Assembly (NCBI GenBank): GCA_003521815.1
Contig: DPHE01000079.1
Location: 1-62,246, forward strand
DNA length: 62,246 nt
Direction of reading: 5' to 3'
From: Colwellia sp.
GTDB taxonomy: Bacteria; Pseudomonadota; Gammaproteobacteria; Enterobacterales; Alteromonadaceae
Shown: piece by piece, positions 1-8,527 of the stretch
Layout: the number at the start of each line of letters is the position of its first letter
How positions within the stretch are numbered: the first letter of the stretch is position 1
Notes under the pieces: model-generated
Databases searched by the model: none
Seen by the model: only the letters and a program-made list of their open reading frames with translations
What the model was told of the DNA's origin: nothing
Program-made: the position numbers and the translations under genes

Positions 1-21
1 TCTATCTCACCGCCACATTAA

Positions 22-55
22 AAAAATCCGCTAATCGAAAGATTAGCGGATTTTT
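22..55. terminator. Rho-independent terminator hairpin
   Basis: A perfect 15-bp inverted repeat with a GAAA tetraloop (loop 37-40) ends in a run of T on the plus strand and, by symmetry, on the minus strand. It probably terminates a gene that lies left of the window. It can work in both directions. Confidence 0.85.
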
Positions 56-151
56 GCTTTCTAGCTTTAAAATATTTAAGTAATGGGTTTATAGCACTGA
101 CCTAGATCACCATAGTGCGTGAAGTTTTAACTGAAGAAGAGGTAGCGGTTA

Positions 152-394
152 ATGATTGTTCACAGCAGTTTAGTTCTCTTCATATCAACATTATTTTTTG
201 TCAGCATTACTCCTAGTCTGTGTATTAGCTTAGTCATGTCTGTAGGTATTCGTAGAACGTTATGGATGATAATAGGTGAGGTTATTGGGGTAGTTGCAGT
301 GGCTATTTTTGTCGTTGTTGGTGTTGCTTCAGTAATGCTTAAGTATCCTGATATATTTACTTTGGTGAAGTATTTAGTCGCCTTACTTTATTGA
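152..394 (+). pseudogene. LysE-family transporter, N-terminal fragment
   Basis: The 80-residue frame is almost entirely hydrophobic, with two membrane segments. It resembles the first part of LysE/RhtB amino-acid exporters: the SITPSLCISLVMSVGIRR stretch matches the family's usual TPGPN...GLRHG region, and the end (LVKYLVALLY) lines up with the usual ...KxxGAxYLL segment. Family members are about 200 residues, so roughly the last 120 are missing. No continuing homology is obvious downstream in any frame. I read it as a truncated relic; a short functional membrane protein cannot be excluded. Confidence 0.55.
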
Positions 395-549
395 ACGTGT
401 AGGCATATGGTTAGTTGTATCTTAGAACTCATCCACTTCAGTATTTATCAATCTGTTTTCCAAAAGGTATAATAACAATGAAAACTGAATGTATTTTTTA
501 AAATAGTAATGTAATATCAACAAGCTAAAAATAACCAAAGGAAAATACT

Positions 550-933
550 ATGTTTAGTCATATCATGATCGGGGCGAACGATATTCAAGCGTCTAAAATA
601 TTTTACGATGCCATTTTAGGCGAATTAGGCCATAAAGCAGGAGTTATAGACGAAAAAGGTCGCTGTTTTTATTTTACTAAAAGTGGTATTTTTGCCCTAA
701 CGACACCTATTAACGGGGAGCCTGCTAGTCATGGAAATGGCACAACGATAGGTTTTTCTGTGGTGTCTGGAGAACAAGCTGACGCATGGCATGCTGCCGG
801 TATTGCAAACGGTGGGGTAAACTGTGAAGATTTACCGGGTGTTCGTGCAATGGGAGAAGGGCAACTTTACCTCGCCTATTTACTGGATCCATCAGGTAAT
901 AAAATTTGTGCGCTGCATCAAATTACCGAGTAA
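550..933 (+). CDS. VOC family protein (glyoxalase/bleomycin resistance-like)
   Basis: This 127-residue protein has the start typical of small VOC proteins (MFSHIMIGANDIQASKIFYDAIL) and the usual ending DPSGNKICALHQ. These form the paired beta-alpha-beta-beta-beta modules of the vicinal-oxygen-chelate fold. His5 and the late Glu/Asp residues are candidate metal ligands. VOC proteins include glyoxalases, dioxygenases and drug-binding proteins, and the substrate here cannot be told. A short AAGGAAA ribosome site precedes the ATG. The gene stands alone and is followed by a terminator. Confidence 0.85.
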   Translation: MFSHIMIGANDIQASKIFYDAILGELGHKAGVIDEKGRCFYFTKSGIFALTTPINGEPASHGNGTTIGFSVVSGEQADAWHAAGIANGGVNCEDLPGVRAMGEGQLYLAYLLDPSGNKICALHQITE

Positions 934-948
934 AAAGTAATTTCACAT

Positions 949-975
949 AAAAAAGTGCTTTTAAGCGCCTTTTTT
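949..975 (+). terminator. Terminator after the VOC gene
   Basis: A-run, a short GC stem with one bulged T, then six T. It lies 16 bp after the VOC stop and also faces the converging YkgJ gene, so it can serve both. Confidence 0.6.
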
Positions 976-1003
976 ATAGTCAATATTTAACATAGTCGTT
1001 TAC

Positions 1004-1405
1004 TTATGATTCACTTGGGGGGCGACTATCTTGCATTAATACATCTAGCTTTATTTGAGCTTGCTTTGGCTTTGTTAAGTCTATTACTTCAATCATTTCG
1101 CATTCATCTCTAATCATTTCGGTAATAAGACTAGGGTAATGACGGCAATCTTCGGGTCTATCTAAGTAAATGCTGCAGGTGTACTTATTTTGGGCGAGCA
1201 TATTTTTTTTGGGTTCAATCTCTAGAAAGGGGCAACTTTTTAGGCTTAAATCCGATTTTGGATCGAACCATATCTTGTTGTTTTTAACGAATTTAAATAT
1301 TTCAGGGTTAAATATTTCCCATAAATCAATTTCTTCTTTTGTCGCTGAAAGATCGCCACCACCGTATTTGATACAACATTTACCACATTGATTACAATCT
1401 TTCAT
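1004..1405 (-). CDS. YkgJ family cysteine-cluster protein
   Basis: The N-terminus MKDCNQCGKCCIKYGGG carries the CxxCxxCC cluster that defines YkgJ/UPF0153 proteins, and further cysteines (SCPFLE, YTCSIYLDRPEDCRHYP) match the family's second half. These proteins are thought to bind zinc or an Fe-S cluster; their function is unknown. I chose the Met directly before the cysteine cluster rather than one nine codons upstream, because family members begin there. The 133-residue length is normal. The gene converges on the VOC gene. Confidence 0.85.
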   Translation of the reverse strand: MKDCNQCGKCCIKYGGGDLSATKEEIDLWEIFNPEIFKFVKNNKIWFDPKSDLSLKSCPFLEIEPKKNMLAQNKYTCSIYLDRPEDCRHYPSLITEMIRDECEMIEVIDLTKPKQAQIKLDVLMQDSRPPSES

Positions 1406-1407
1406 AG

Positions 1408-1602
1408 TTGGCCAAATTAGTAGGATGTGCAAAACCGTATTATATCATTGATGTTATTTTTAGATCATGGTTTATTATTGTTAGCCTCTACGCATTTTAC
1501 GTCGTTTATCCTCGTTGGCTTGAGTTAATGTTTTGTTTTATTTTAGTATTCATAATAAGCTGGCACTTAACTAAGGCGCTTTTTCCCATTTTAGCGATTT
1601 GA
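1408..1602 (+). CDS. Possible small membrane protein
   Basis: This frame starts with TTG and encodes 64 residues with two hydrophobic stretches (about residues 19-33 and 39-54). It diverges tightly from the YkgJ gene and ends inside a 9-bp tandem repeat. There is no convincing ribosome site and I recognise no family. It could be a chance hydrophobic frame. Confidence 0.25.
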   Translation: MAKLVGCAKPYYIIDVIFRSWFIIVSLYAFYVVYPRWLELMFCFILVFIISWHLTKALFPILAI

Positions 1603-1622
1603 ACGATTTGAACGATTTGAAC
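1596..1622. repeat. Three tandem copies of a 9-bp unit
   Basis: GATTTGAAC occurs three times back to back, directly upstream of the HAD gene and across the stop codon of the small upstream frame. It is probably a slippage product. Confidence 0.9.
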
Positions 1623-1661
1623 TACGACAACGACAACGTAATCATCAATGGTGAGGTTATA

Positions 1662-2336
1662 ATGAAGCAAAATATAATATTGTTTGACATAAATGAAACG
1701 GTACTGAATCTCACCACATTAAAACCTAAGTTCAAAGAAATTTTTGGTGATGAACGTGTTATTGCAACATGGTTCTCTATGCTTTTACACTCATCTACCG
1801 TGTGCATAATAACTGGTGTGAAAAGCAATTTTGCCACCTTAGCTAGTACTATGCTTGAATCCATTGCAGCTCGTATGGGGATAAAGCTTTGTGAGGCAAT
1901 GCGTGACGATATTCTGGGTGGTTTTGCTAGCCTTCCTGCTCATCATGATATTAAGCAAGCGCTAGCTCAATTAAAGTCTGCTGGTTTTCGCACGGTAGCT
2001 TTTTCAAATTCATCACTCAATTTAATATCAACTCAAATAACAAATGCAGGCTTAATGGATTATTTTGACGATATAATTTCAGTCGAAGAAACCGGTAGTT
2101 TTAAGCCCGATCCTACTGTGTATAAGTTTGCGGCTAAAAAATTAAATCAACCTCTTAAATCTCTACGACTTGTGGCCACTCACGATTGGGATACTCATGG
2201 TGCGTTGTCTGTAGGAATGCGTGCTGCTTATATTAATCGTTCAGGTGCAATCTATCATCCTTTGTACCATCAACCTGATATTTATGGGACCACCATGGGA
2301 GACATAGTTAACCAAATAATTGATAAAAATGGTTAA
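1662..2336 (+). CDS. HAD-type haloacid dehalogenase (type II)
   Basis: The 224-residue protein shows the HAD motifs in order: nucleophile Asp in ILFDINETV (about residue 9), motif II Ser in AFSNSS, motif III Lys in GSFKPDP, and motif IV in VATHDWDTHGA. The FDxNET and HDWD forms are typical of type II haloacid dehalogenases, which hydrolyse the carbon-halogen bond of 2-haloacids. Many members act on other small substrates, so the activity is only suggested. The start at 1662 is chosen because GAGG lies just upstream; an upstream in-frame ATG would add a low-complexity N-rich extension made by the tandem repeat. Confidence 0.85.
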   Translation: MKQNIILFDINETVLNLTTLKPKFKEIFGDERVIATWFSMLLHSSTVCIITGVKSNFATLASTMLESIAARMGIKLCEAMRDDILGGFASLPAHHDIKQALAQLKSAGFRTVAFSNSSLNLISTQITNAGLMDYFDDIISVEETGSFKPDPTVYKFAAKKLNQPLKSLRLVATHDWDTHGALSVGMRAAYINRSGAIYHPLYHQPDIYGTTMGDIVNQIIDKNG

Positions 2337-2421
2337 CTCCCGTCATATAGATAATAACTGAACGCCCGATACTTGATCAGAGTCACATGATTATAAAAGA
2401 TTTTTGAGGCGCTAGGGCTAT

Positions 2422-2793
2422 ATGGATGTTATTGAGTATTCATCACATGATAAGACATTAGGCAGCGAGATAAATATGCGTAAATCGGATAAAAAAATAG
2501 AAAACCAACTTCGAATTGTACTAACGGAGGTATGTGAGACAGCATTAAAGAAGTTTAATGGCTTTGAGTGGTTAACGCATAACGTTAATTACAGTCACTT
2601 TCCTAATAGTTTAAAGGTGATTTGTATTTTTGATACTAACGATAATCTTTCTAGCTTTATTAAAAGTAATAGTTGCCGAGAGCTTGGTACGTTACTTCAG
2701 AAAAAGTTTTTTAATATTGGTATAAACCTTAAAAACATCACCCTCCATATCTCTTATGACACCGAAGAAAACAGTCATAAAAAACAAGGATAA
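2422..2793 (+). CDS. Conserved hypothetical protein
   Basis: The protein has 123 residues, or 105 if it starts at the in-frame ATG at 2476, which has a GAGA ribosome site. The core is mixed alpha/beta with FNGFEWLTHNVNYSHFP and VICIFDT. I recall similar proteins in Alteromonadales and Vibrionales, sometimes named Fis-family regulator, but I see no helix-turn-helix and would not use that name. It has no signal peptide or membrane segment. The function is unknown. Confidence 0.65.
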   Translation: MDVIEYSSHDKTLGSEINMRKSDKKIENQLRIVLTEVCETALKKFNGFEWLTHNVNYSHFPNSLKVICIFDTNDNLSSFIKSNSCRELGTLLQKKFFNIGINLKNITLHISYDTEENSHKKQG

Positions 2794-2889
2794 ATGGGCT
2801 GATAGGCTAGGGCAATGGCCACGCTAACAATCTAAAGCAATAATAATAAACTCAAAATAAGGTGTGTGAGTGTGTTAAACTTTCCTTTT

Positions 2890-2916
2890 TCTAGCGACCC
2901 CTATTGAGTCGCTAGA
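2890..2916. other. Hairpin upstream of the SEC-C gene
   Basis: TCTAGCGAC and GTCGCTAGA form a perfect 9-bp stem with a 9-base loop, about 30 bp before the next start codon. There is no T-run after it. It may be a 5' leader structure or an operator. Confidence 0.5.
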
Positions 2917-2946
2917 GTTACCTTTTACAGAGATTTGAGTTAATAC

Positions 2947-3288
2947 ATGTCAGACAAGTTATTTTTCAAAGGCCGTCAGGATGCACGCCAAAATCATATA
3001 AAATATGGTCATAAAAACAAGAGTAGTAATAAAGCGGGTAGTAAGAAATATCCATTGGCATTAGTTGTGACAACTGAAGCCCGTAAGATAGACGTTGAAA
3101 TCTTGGTTGATAACGCTGGTTTATTTGCTGAAGTAAGTATTGATAGCAGCGCAGGGGCCGTTGAATCTATTACCGAACTCACTATGCTTTTGAATAAACA
3201 AGCAGCAGTTAAAATAGATCAGGTACCTGGACGTAACGATCCCTGTGTTTGCGGCAGTGGAAACAAATATAAAAAGTGTTGCGGATAA
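2947..3288 (+). CDS. PBPRA1643-family SEC-C metal-binding protein
   Basis: The 113-residue protein ends with a canonical SEC-C zinc motif (RNDPCVCGSGNKYKKCCG), the same zinc knuckle found at the SecA C-terminus. The N-terminus (MSDKLFFKGRQDARQNHIKYG) and the central TTEARKIDVEILVDN segment match a small family known from marine gammaproteobacteria. Zinc binding through CxC...CC is established for the motif; the cellular role is not known. The basic N-terminal half could contact nucleic acid or the ribosome, which is inference. Confidence 0.85.
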   Translation: MSDKLFFKGRQDARQNHIKYGHKNKSSNKAGSKKYPLALVVTTEARKIDVEILVDNAGLFAEVSIDSSAGAVESITELTMLLNKQAAVKIDQVPGRNDPCVCGSGNKYKKCCG

Positions 3289-3376
3289 TAATTTCATAAG
3301 TAAAAATTTCGGATTAAAATTTTATCCATCTGTAATTAGCGGATTAACCTGCATTGTATTTTTCTGGAGAATTATT

Positions 3377-3661
3377 ATGAATTTGGACAAGTCGACAAAA
3401 CGTATAGCAAAAAGAGTAAAAAAAGGATTTCAGGGTTATCCTCAAATTTCACTTGCCTATTTTGGTGAATCGGTTGAGTGCGCAACTGAAGTTGTTGTTA
3501 GCTTTATCTTAGAAGAGGGGGCTGCTGCCCAAGAACAAAAATTTAGCAGTAAAGGTGATGCAAGAACAGATGAAACTATTCAAACGACCTTATTAAAAAT
3601 TATCGAACGGGCAGACGCTAAAACCGTGTTAGAGGTTTCAGGTGTCTCTAGTATCACATAG
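3377..3661 (+). CDS. Small hypothetical protein
   Basis: The protein has 94 residues with a basic N-terminus (STKRIAKRVKKGF) followed by an alternating beta-rich core (ISLAYFG, ATEVVVSFILEE). A good TGGAGA ribosome site lies before ATG 3377, so I prefer this start over the earlier one at 3245, which would overlap the SEC-C gene. It lies 88 bp after the SEC-C gene in the same direction and may be co-transcribed. I do not recognise a family. Confidence 0.6.
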   Translation: MNLDKSTKRIAKRVKKGFQGYPQISLAYFGESVECATEVVVSFILEEGAAAQEQKFSSKGDARTDETIQTTLLKIIERADAKTVLEVSGVSSIT

Positions 3662-3749
3662 TCATGGTTATACCGCGTTGAGTTGGTAATAAATTTTATA
3701 TAATGTATAGGTTCATACCGTTGTATACAGTGTTTAGAGATTTAGAAAA

Positions 3750-4526
3750 ATGAGTAGTGTTACCTCTAAAGAATTACTTGTTGATGTAGAAGGAGGATCT
3801 ATTTACATCAAAAAGTGGATTCCTGACAATCCTAAATACACATCACCGATTGTGCTTATGCATGATTCTTTGGGGTGTGTCGATTTATGGCGAAATTTCC
3901 CCGAACAATTGGCTCGCTCATTATCATGTGTTGTCATTGCCTACGATCGACTTGGTTTTGGACGCTCAAGCGTTAATAAAAACATTCCCAGCGTTAACTT
4001 TATTTGGGATGAAGCTGATTTTTATTTTCCACACATTAAAAGCGCAGCCCAATTTAGTAGCTATTATCTTTTTGGGCATAGTGTTGGCGGCGCAATGTCG
4101 ATAGGGATAGCTGCCGTGGATAAAGAGTGTATTGGCGTGATAACCGAATCAGCACAAGCATTTGTAGAAGAGTTGACGATTGAAGGGATTAAAGAGGCTG
4201 AAATCTTATTTAAACTACCTGAACAAATGGAACGATTAAATAAATGGCACGGAAATAAAGCACGTTGGGTGCTGAGCGCTTGGATTGATGTTTGGTTATC
4301 CTCTGAGTTTTCTTCGTGGAGTTTACAGCCTCGCATTAATAAGGTAACGTGCCCTGTTTTGGCGCTTCATGGTGATAAAGATGAATATGGTTCCAATGCC
4401 TTTCCTGACTATATTGTAAGTAATGTTGCAGGAAAATCTACAATGATAATTTTGAAAAACTGTGGGCATGTTCCGCATAAAGAAAAAATGGACGATGTTA
4501 TTAATCACATTAGGTTGTTTCTTTAA
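3750..4526 (+). CDS. Alpha/beta hydrolase
   Basis: The 258-residue protein has the alpha/beta-hydrolase core: an oxyanion-loop region after strand 3 (IVLMHDSLGCVDLW), the nucleophile elbow GHSVGG with Ser at about residue 111, an acid in LALHGDKDEYG and a catalytic His in CGHVPHKE. It lacks a signal peptide, so it acts in the cytoplasm. The family includes esterases, peptidases and dehalogenases, and the substrate is open. It appears to be a single-gene unit. Confidence 0.85.
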   Translation: MSSVTSKELLVDVEGGSIYIKKWIPDNPKYTSPIVLMHDSLGCVDLWRNFPEQLARSLSCVVIAYDRLGFGRSSVNKNIPSVNFIWDEADFYFPHIKSAAQFSSYYLFGHSVGGAMSIGIAAVDKECIGVITESAQAFVEELTIEGIKEAEILFKLPEQMERLNKWHGNKARWVLSAWIDVWLSSEFSSWSLQPRINKVTCPVLALHGDKDEYGSNAFPDYIVSNVAGKSTMIILKNCGHVPHKEKMDDVINHIRLFL

Positions 4527-4661
4527 CCTTATTTTACATTTTTATATTTTGCCTATATATCGTTAAACAGATATAAAAATCTCTTTTTTACTCATGTGTT
4601 GCTTGTTTTAGTTTCTTTTTTCCCGCTTAAGGCGGCTTAGCTTATTTGGAGTATTATTACG

Positions 4662-5114
4662 TTGAATAGCATTGATCTATTTGTAAAAAACTGGGGCAGT
4701 AAAAACGCCATGGTTCCAATAAACACACAGGAAATTTCAGAACTTGAATTAAAATTACATTCATTTTTACCTGATTCATATAAATATTTAATTTCGACCT
4801 ATGGTTTGGTTCACTCTCCAAATATGTTAACTAAAATCTGTGATTTAAATGCCGATGTTTCTTCTGCAGTTCAAGATTTTTTAAGCTTAGATGACATTCA
4901 CTCACTATCAAAGCTATATGAAATGATGGGGATGCCAAAGGGACATATCTTGTTTGCCTCGGATTGTAAGGGAAACATGTTTTGTTTCAAACTGTCAGAT
5001 TGTGTGAGTAAGCAAATAGATTCACCTGTATGGTATTATGATCTGGGCAATTGTAGTGTAGAACAAGTAGCGAATTCTTTTACTGGATGGCTAGATGAAT
5101 TTAATGAGCTTTAA
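4662..5114 (+). CDS. SMI1/KNR4 family protein
   Basis: The 150-residue protein has the SUKH/SMI1 pattern: ISELELKLHSFLPDSYKYLISTYG near the N-terminus, an acidic middle, ILFASDCKGNMFCFKL, and a C-terminal SFTGWLDEF. Many SUKH proteins are immunity proteins for contact-dependent or secreted toxins, but no toxin gene is adjacent, so it may be an orphan immunity gene or a housekeeping member. The start is a TTG with GGAG about 11 bases upstream; an in-frame ATG at 4710 would remove the first helix. Confidence 0.75.
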   Translation: MNSIDLFVKNWGSKNAMVPINTQEISELELKLHSFLPDSYKYLISTYGLVHSPNMLTKICDLNADVSSAVQDFLSLDDIHSLSKLYEMMGMPKGHILFASDCKGNMFCFKLSDCVSKQIDSPVWYYDLGNCSVEQVANSFTGWLDEFNEL

Positions 5115-5179
5115 GTCAGCTAACTAAGCGCCAGTTATAACTATCTTTATGGCTAAATACCTATAACTGTTATTCAGTA

Positions 5180-5356
5180 TTAGACTAGCGACGTTAATTC
5201 ACCACGCAAATTAACTTGCATCAATTGGCAAACCTCATCATAAGTGAGATTTTGGCTAAGTAAATAATGTAGCTTAGTCAATATTGCCTCTAAAGTCATA
5301 TCATGGCCGCTAATAACGCCAACTTGGCTAAGTGCGTTTCCTGTTGAAGACCAGTA
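5180..5356 (-). pseudogene. ansA: Remnant of L-asparaginase I (ansA), C-terminal end
   Basis: About 57 codons on the minus strand read STGNALSQVGVISGHDMT, then LTKLHYLLSQ and a terminal LRGELTSL before TAA at 5180-5182. This matches the C-terminal end of AnsA-type cytoplasmic asparaginase (TGNAL...GVISGxDMT...KLxYLLSQ...NLRGEL). The frame is closed by a TAG just upstream, and the catalytic N-terminal 270 or so residues are absent. In E. coli ansA follows sppA directly, and the remnant lies exactly there. So the gene was deleted, leaving its tail. Confidence 0.8.
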
Positions 5357-5384
5357 ATGCCGCTAGTATAAGTGATATTACTGG
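5351..5384. other. Inverted repeat at the sppA/ansA-remnant junction
   Basis: CCAGTAAT and ATTACTGG form a perfect 8-bp stem around an 18-base loop, 7 bp after the sppA stop. It lies at the edge of the ansA homology. It may be an sppA terminator without a clear T-run, or a scar of the deletion. Confidence 0.45.
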
Positions 5385-5390
5385 GTTTAT

Positions 5391-7307
5391 TTATCTAGCA
5401 CCACAAGCAAGGCACAAGGTATATATGCCTTGTGGATCATTAAATTGATTCATTTTAGAAAACTCAGCTTGTAGCTGATTGATAAACTGTGTCATTGGCT
5501 TTGCATTTATGCCACCCAAAGAGGTTAACTCGCTAGCCGTGGTATACTCTGCAAAACCCAAAAAAGTGCCAAAACGAGTATTTGCTAAGAAGTGCACTTG
5601 TCCCATTAATTTTTGAATAAATTTATTACGCGAAGAAGGCTCTTTCTCAATTAATAAGGTGTCATATGTATCTAGCTTAGCTAACTTTGCTGCAACCACA
5701 ACCGCATCGGTTAAATTACCCAGTTCATCCACTAACCCAAGAGCTTTTGCTTTTTTACCAGACCATACTCTGCCTTGAGCAATCGCATCAACTTGCGATA
5801 AAGTCATATTACGATTTTCCGCTACTAAACTTATGAAATCGTGGTAACCTTTATTGATACGTAGTTGAAATAATTGTGACATACCTTTGGTTAATGGTTG
5901 AGTAGGGCCAAAACCTGCAATGTCTGTAGTTCCAACTCCATCGGTATAAATACCAAGTTTACCTAATGAGTCTTCAAAGGTCATCATCATGCCAAATATA
6001 CCAATAGAGCCCGTGATAGTAGAAGGTGCTGCGATTATTTTATCTGCAGGGGCAGAAATCCAATAACCACCAGAAGCAGCATACGTTCCCATAGAAGCAA
6101 CAACCGGTTTTCCTGCTGCTTTTAATAACTCGACTTCTTGACGAATTATTTCTGAAGCAAAAGCACTACCGCCGGGGCTATCAACACGTAATACAACCGC
6201 TTTTACCTTATCATTTGTACGCGCTTTACGTAACAAATTAGCGGTTGAATCACCGCCGATAGTACCCGGTTTGTGTATACCATTTAAGATAGTACCTTTA
6301 GCGACGATAACCGCTACTTTGTTTGTTGATTTTTTGTCAAGAGATACAATTGAAGTCGTTGCAGCTAAATAATCTTTAAAGCCAATATGGTTATAACTGT
6401 CACCTTTTTTGTTCTTACCGACTCTATCGATTAACTCACTACGCATTTGCGCTCGTGTTTTTAACTGATCAACCCAGTTATTCGTCAGTGCGTAATTGGC
6501 AAAACTACTATCTGCTTTAGTAAACTTACTTAACAGATCAGCCATACTATCATCAAAATTGTTAACGTTAAATCCTCTCTGCTTTGCGACATCTTCCTTA
6601 TATTGTTGCCACAAATCATTTAACCATAGCGCATTAGCTTCTTTTGCTTTTGCCGACATATCATCACGTAAAAAAGGTTCTACAGCAGATTTAAACGTAC
6701 CAACACGAAAGATGTGTTGATTAATAGCAAGCTTTTCTAATGCAGATTTGAAATACATATTATATCGACCATACCCCTCAAGTAACATAAAGCCTTGTGG
6801 GTTAAGCCATATATCATCGGCATGGCTAACTAGATAATATTGATTTTGTGAAAAGTTGTCGCCTAACGCGACAATTTTTTTACCTGAATTTTTAAAATCT
6901 ATTAGCGCAGCGCCAACCTCTTGTAACTTACTTAAACCAGCAGATTGTAAGCCGTGAAGTTGTAACACCAATAATTGCACCCTATCATCATTTTTTGCTT
7001 TAGCAATCACAGTTAACACATCCGCTAATAACACTTCAGGTTTGTCTTCTTTTTCGTCTAGTGCTTCGAGTAATAAAGTATCCATCGGGTTTACTTCACG
7101 CTTTTGTTCGACTAAATCGCCGACTAAATTTAACACTAAGGCCGATTTATTTGGAACAATAACTTGTTCAACATCACTACCTAATATAGCGATAAAGCCA
7201 ATGAAAAACACAACGAATATAACGTTTAAAATTACTGAACGTGTTAGGGTAAATAAACGCCATACACCTAATGCAATACGTTTAAATAGGTTTACTAATT
7301 TACTCAT
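5391..7307 (-). CDS. sppA: Signal peptide peptidase SppA, 67K type
   Basis: SppA cleaves leftover signal peptides in the inner membrane. The protein has an N-terminal membrane anchor (about residues 23-45) and two S49 peptidase domains in tandem, as in E. coli SppA. The general-base Lys is in the first domain (VGTFKSAVEPF) and the nucleophile Ser in the second (GTYAASGGYWIS, after VDSPGGSAFAS). At 638 residues it is slightly longer than the E. coli enzyme, with a C-terminal tail ending LCLACGAR. The start MSKLVNLFKR is preferred over an ATG three codons earlier. Neighbouring ydjA and the ansA remnant fit the enterobacterial order. Confidence 0.95.
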   Translation of the reverse strand: MSKLVNLFKRIALGVWRLFTLTRSVILNVIFVVFFIGFIAILGSDVEQVIVPNKSALVLNLVGDLVEQKREVNPMDTLLLEALDEKEDKPEVLLADVLTVIAKAKNDDRVQLLVLQLHGLQSAGLSKLQEVGAALIDFKNSGKKIVALGDNFSQNQYYLVSHADDIWLNPQGFMLLEGYGRYNMYFKSALEKLAINQHIFRVGTFKSAVEPFLRDDMSAKAKEANALWLNDLWQQYKEDVAKQRGFNVNNFDDSMADLLSKFTKADSSFANYALTNNWVDQLKTRAQMRSELIDRVGKNKKGDSYNHIGFKDYLAATTSIVSLDKKSTNKVAVIVAKGTILNGIHKPGTIGGDSTANLLRKARTNDKVKAVVLRVDSPGGSAFASEIIRQEVELLKAAGKPVVASMGTYAASGGYWISAPADKIIAAPSTITGSIGIFGMMMTFEDSLGKLGIYTDGVGTTDIAGFGPTQPLTKGMSQLFQLRINKGYHDFISLVAENRNMTLSQVDAIAQGRVWSGKKAKALGLVDELGNLTDAVVVAAKLAKLDTYDTLLIEKEPSSRNKFIQKLMGQVHFLANTRFGTFLGFAEYTTASELTSLGGINAKPMTQFINQLQAEFSKMNQFNDPQGIYTLCLACGAR

Positions 7308-7530
7308 AAAAATCATCTATAAATACTCACTAAAGGGTTAGTATTATCTTAACCTAAACAGGTTCAAATTTGATTGTTAGATTGTAAATAAATAAGTTTT
7401 TAGCTAACAATTTCTGCAGATGGTTTTGTAGTTGATTACCCTTTTCCTAATTGTAATAAGTGAATGAAAGAATTTTAGTGTTTAAAAGTTCATATACATT
7501 ATAAATGTAATTCAACGGAGACTAACAACA

Positions 7531-8232
7531 ATGTCTTTACTGTTATCAATCTACAATAATTTTTTAAATAAACTCCCTAAGTTTGATGGGATTCCGGCCT
7601 TATTATTACGCTTATATCTTGCACCTGTTTTTATTATGGCAGGGTTTAGTAAAACTCAGCTGCTTAATGAAGAGGTGTTAGGTATCGCATCTTTTATGGC
7701 TGATCCAAATATAATCGCTTGGTTTGGCAATAGTGAATGGGGCTTAGGTTTACCATTTCCTGCGTTATTGGCAAATTTAGTGATACTTGCTGAATTTTTT
7801 GGCGGTTGGTTATTACTTATTGGAGCACTTACAAGGTTAATCTCTATTCCGTTAATGTTTACCATGATTATGGCCGCAACCACAGTGCATGCGCCCAACG
7901 GTTGGTTTGCTATAACGCCAACTAACCCTGATACCAGTGCAGCTAAAATGATGACTTGGGTTGGGTTTGAACAAGCAGAAGCCAGTTTAGAGAATAGTGT
8001 AGAAACGGGTAAACGCTTAGAAGCAATGCGTAACCTACTTGAAAACAATGGCAATACCGATTGGTTATACGAGAATGGTAACATTGTGGTACTGAATAAT
8101 GGCATTGAATTTTCTGCCACCTATTTTATCATGTTACTTGCTTTATTCTTTATTGGGGCAGGTCGATATACGAGTGTAGATTATTATATGTCGACAATGA
8201 TTTTATCTAAGAATAAACCTATTTTCAAATAA
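7531..8232 (+). CDS. DoxX family membrane protein
   Basis: The 233-residue integral membrane protein has the DoxX signature near its start (LLLRLYLAPVFIMAGFSK) and the second family block AEFFGGWLLLIGALTRL, with about four membrane helices. A soluble insert of about 75 residues (roughly 125-200) between helices 3 and 4 makes it longer than the usual 130-150. DoxX proteins are quinone- or stress-linked membrane proteins with mostly unknown activity. A CGGAG ribosome site precedes the ATG. It diverges from sppA. Confidence 0.85.
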   Translation: MSLLLSIYNNFLNKLPKFDGIPALLLRLYLAPVFIMAGFSKTQLLNEEVLGIASFMADPNIIAWFGNSEWGLGLPFPALLANLVILAEFFGGWLLLIGALTRLISIPLMFTMIMAATTVHAPNGWFAITPTNPDTSAAKMMTWVGFEQAEASLENSVETGKRLEAMRNLLENNGNTDWLYENGNIVVLNNGIEFSATYFIMLLALFFIGAGRYTSVDYYMSTMILSKNKPIFK

Positions 8233-8316
8233 ATCAAAGGAGGTTAGTCACCATTTCAACTCAAGGTGCCAACCTGCTTTACCTCTAAACAGTTAATAAC
8301 TGCCTATCATCACTTT

Positions 8317-8445
8317 TTAATTTTGTAGTTTCTTAATTAATAGCTCACCCCAATGATATACAGCCAAGCCCAATATGACTAAAAACGCCCCTAACAGTAT
8401 TTTGTTGCTGATGACTTCACCGTTAAACACTACGCGCAAAGTCAT
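8317..8445 (-). CDS. 42-residue single-span membrane protein
   Basis: Starting at ATG 8445, which has an excellent GAGGGA ribosome site six bases upstream, the frame encodes 42 residues: a short N-terminal segment, one hydrophobic helix (LLGAFLVILGLAVYHW) and a basic tail (ELLIKKLQN). A longer reading frame from 8502 exists but lacks a ribosome site. It lies between doxX and ydjA on the opposite strand. The strong ribosome site and clean topology argue that it is real; the function is unknown. Confidence 0.55.
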   Translation of the reverse strand: MTLRVVFNGEVISNKILLGAFLVILGLAVYHWGELLIKKLQN

Positions 8446-8527
8446 TTTAATTCCCTCTGAAATCCTGCACTTTGAATGATAACGAGTATATACTAATGCC
8501 ATCTATAATTAGAATAAACAAAATACA

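Noticed and set aside
3245..3376. N-terminal extension of the small gene at 3377
   Set aside because: The longer frame overlaps the SEC-C gene and has no ribosome site; ATG 3377 has TGGAGA.
8236..8280. Hairpin after doxX as a terminator
   Set aside because: AGGTT/AACCT arms pair only with a bulge and a mismatch and no T-run follows.
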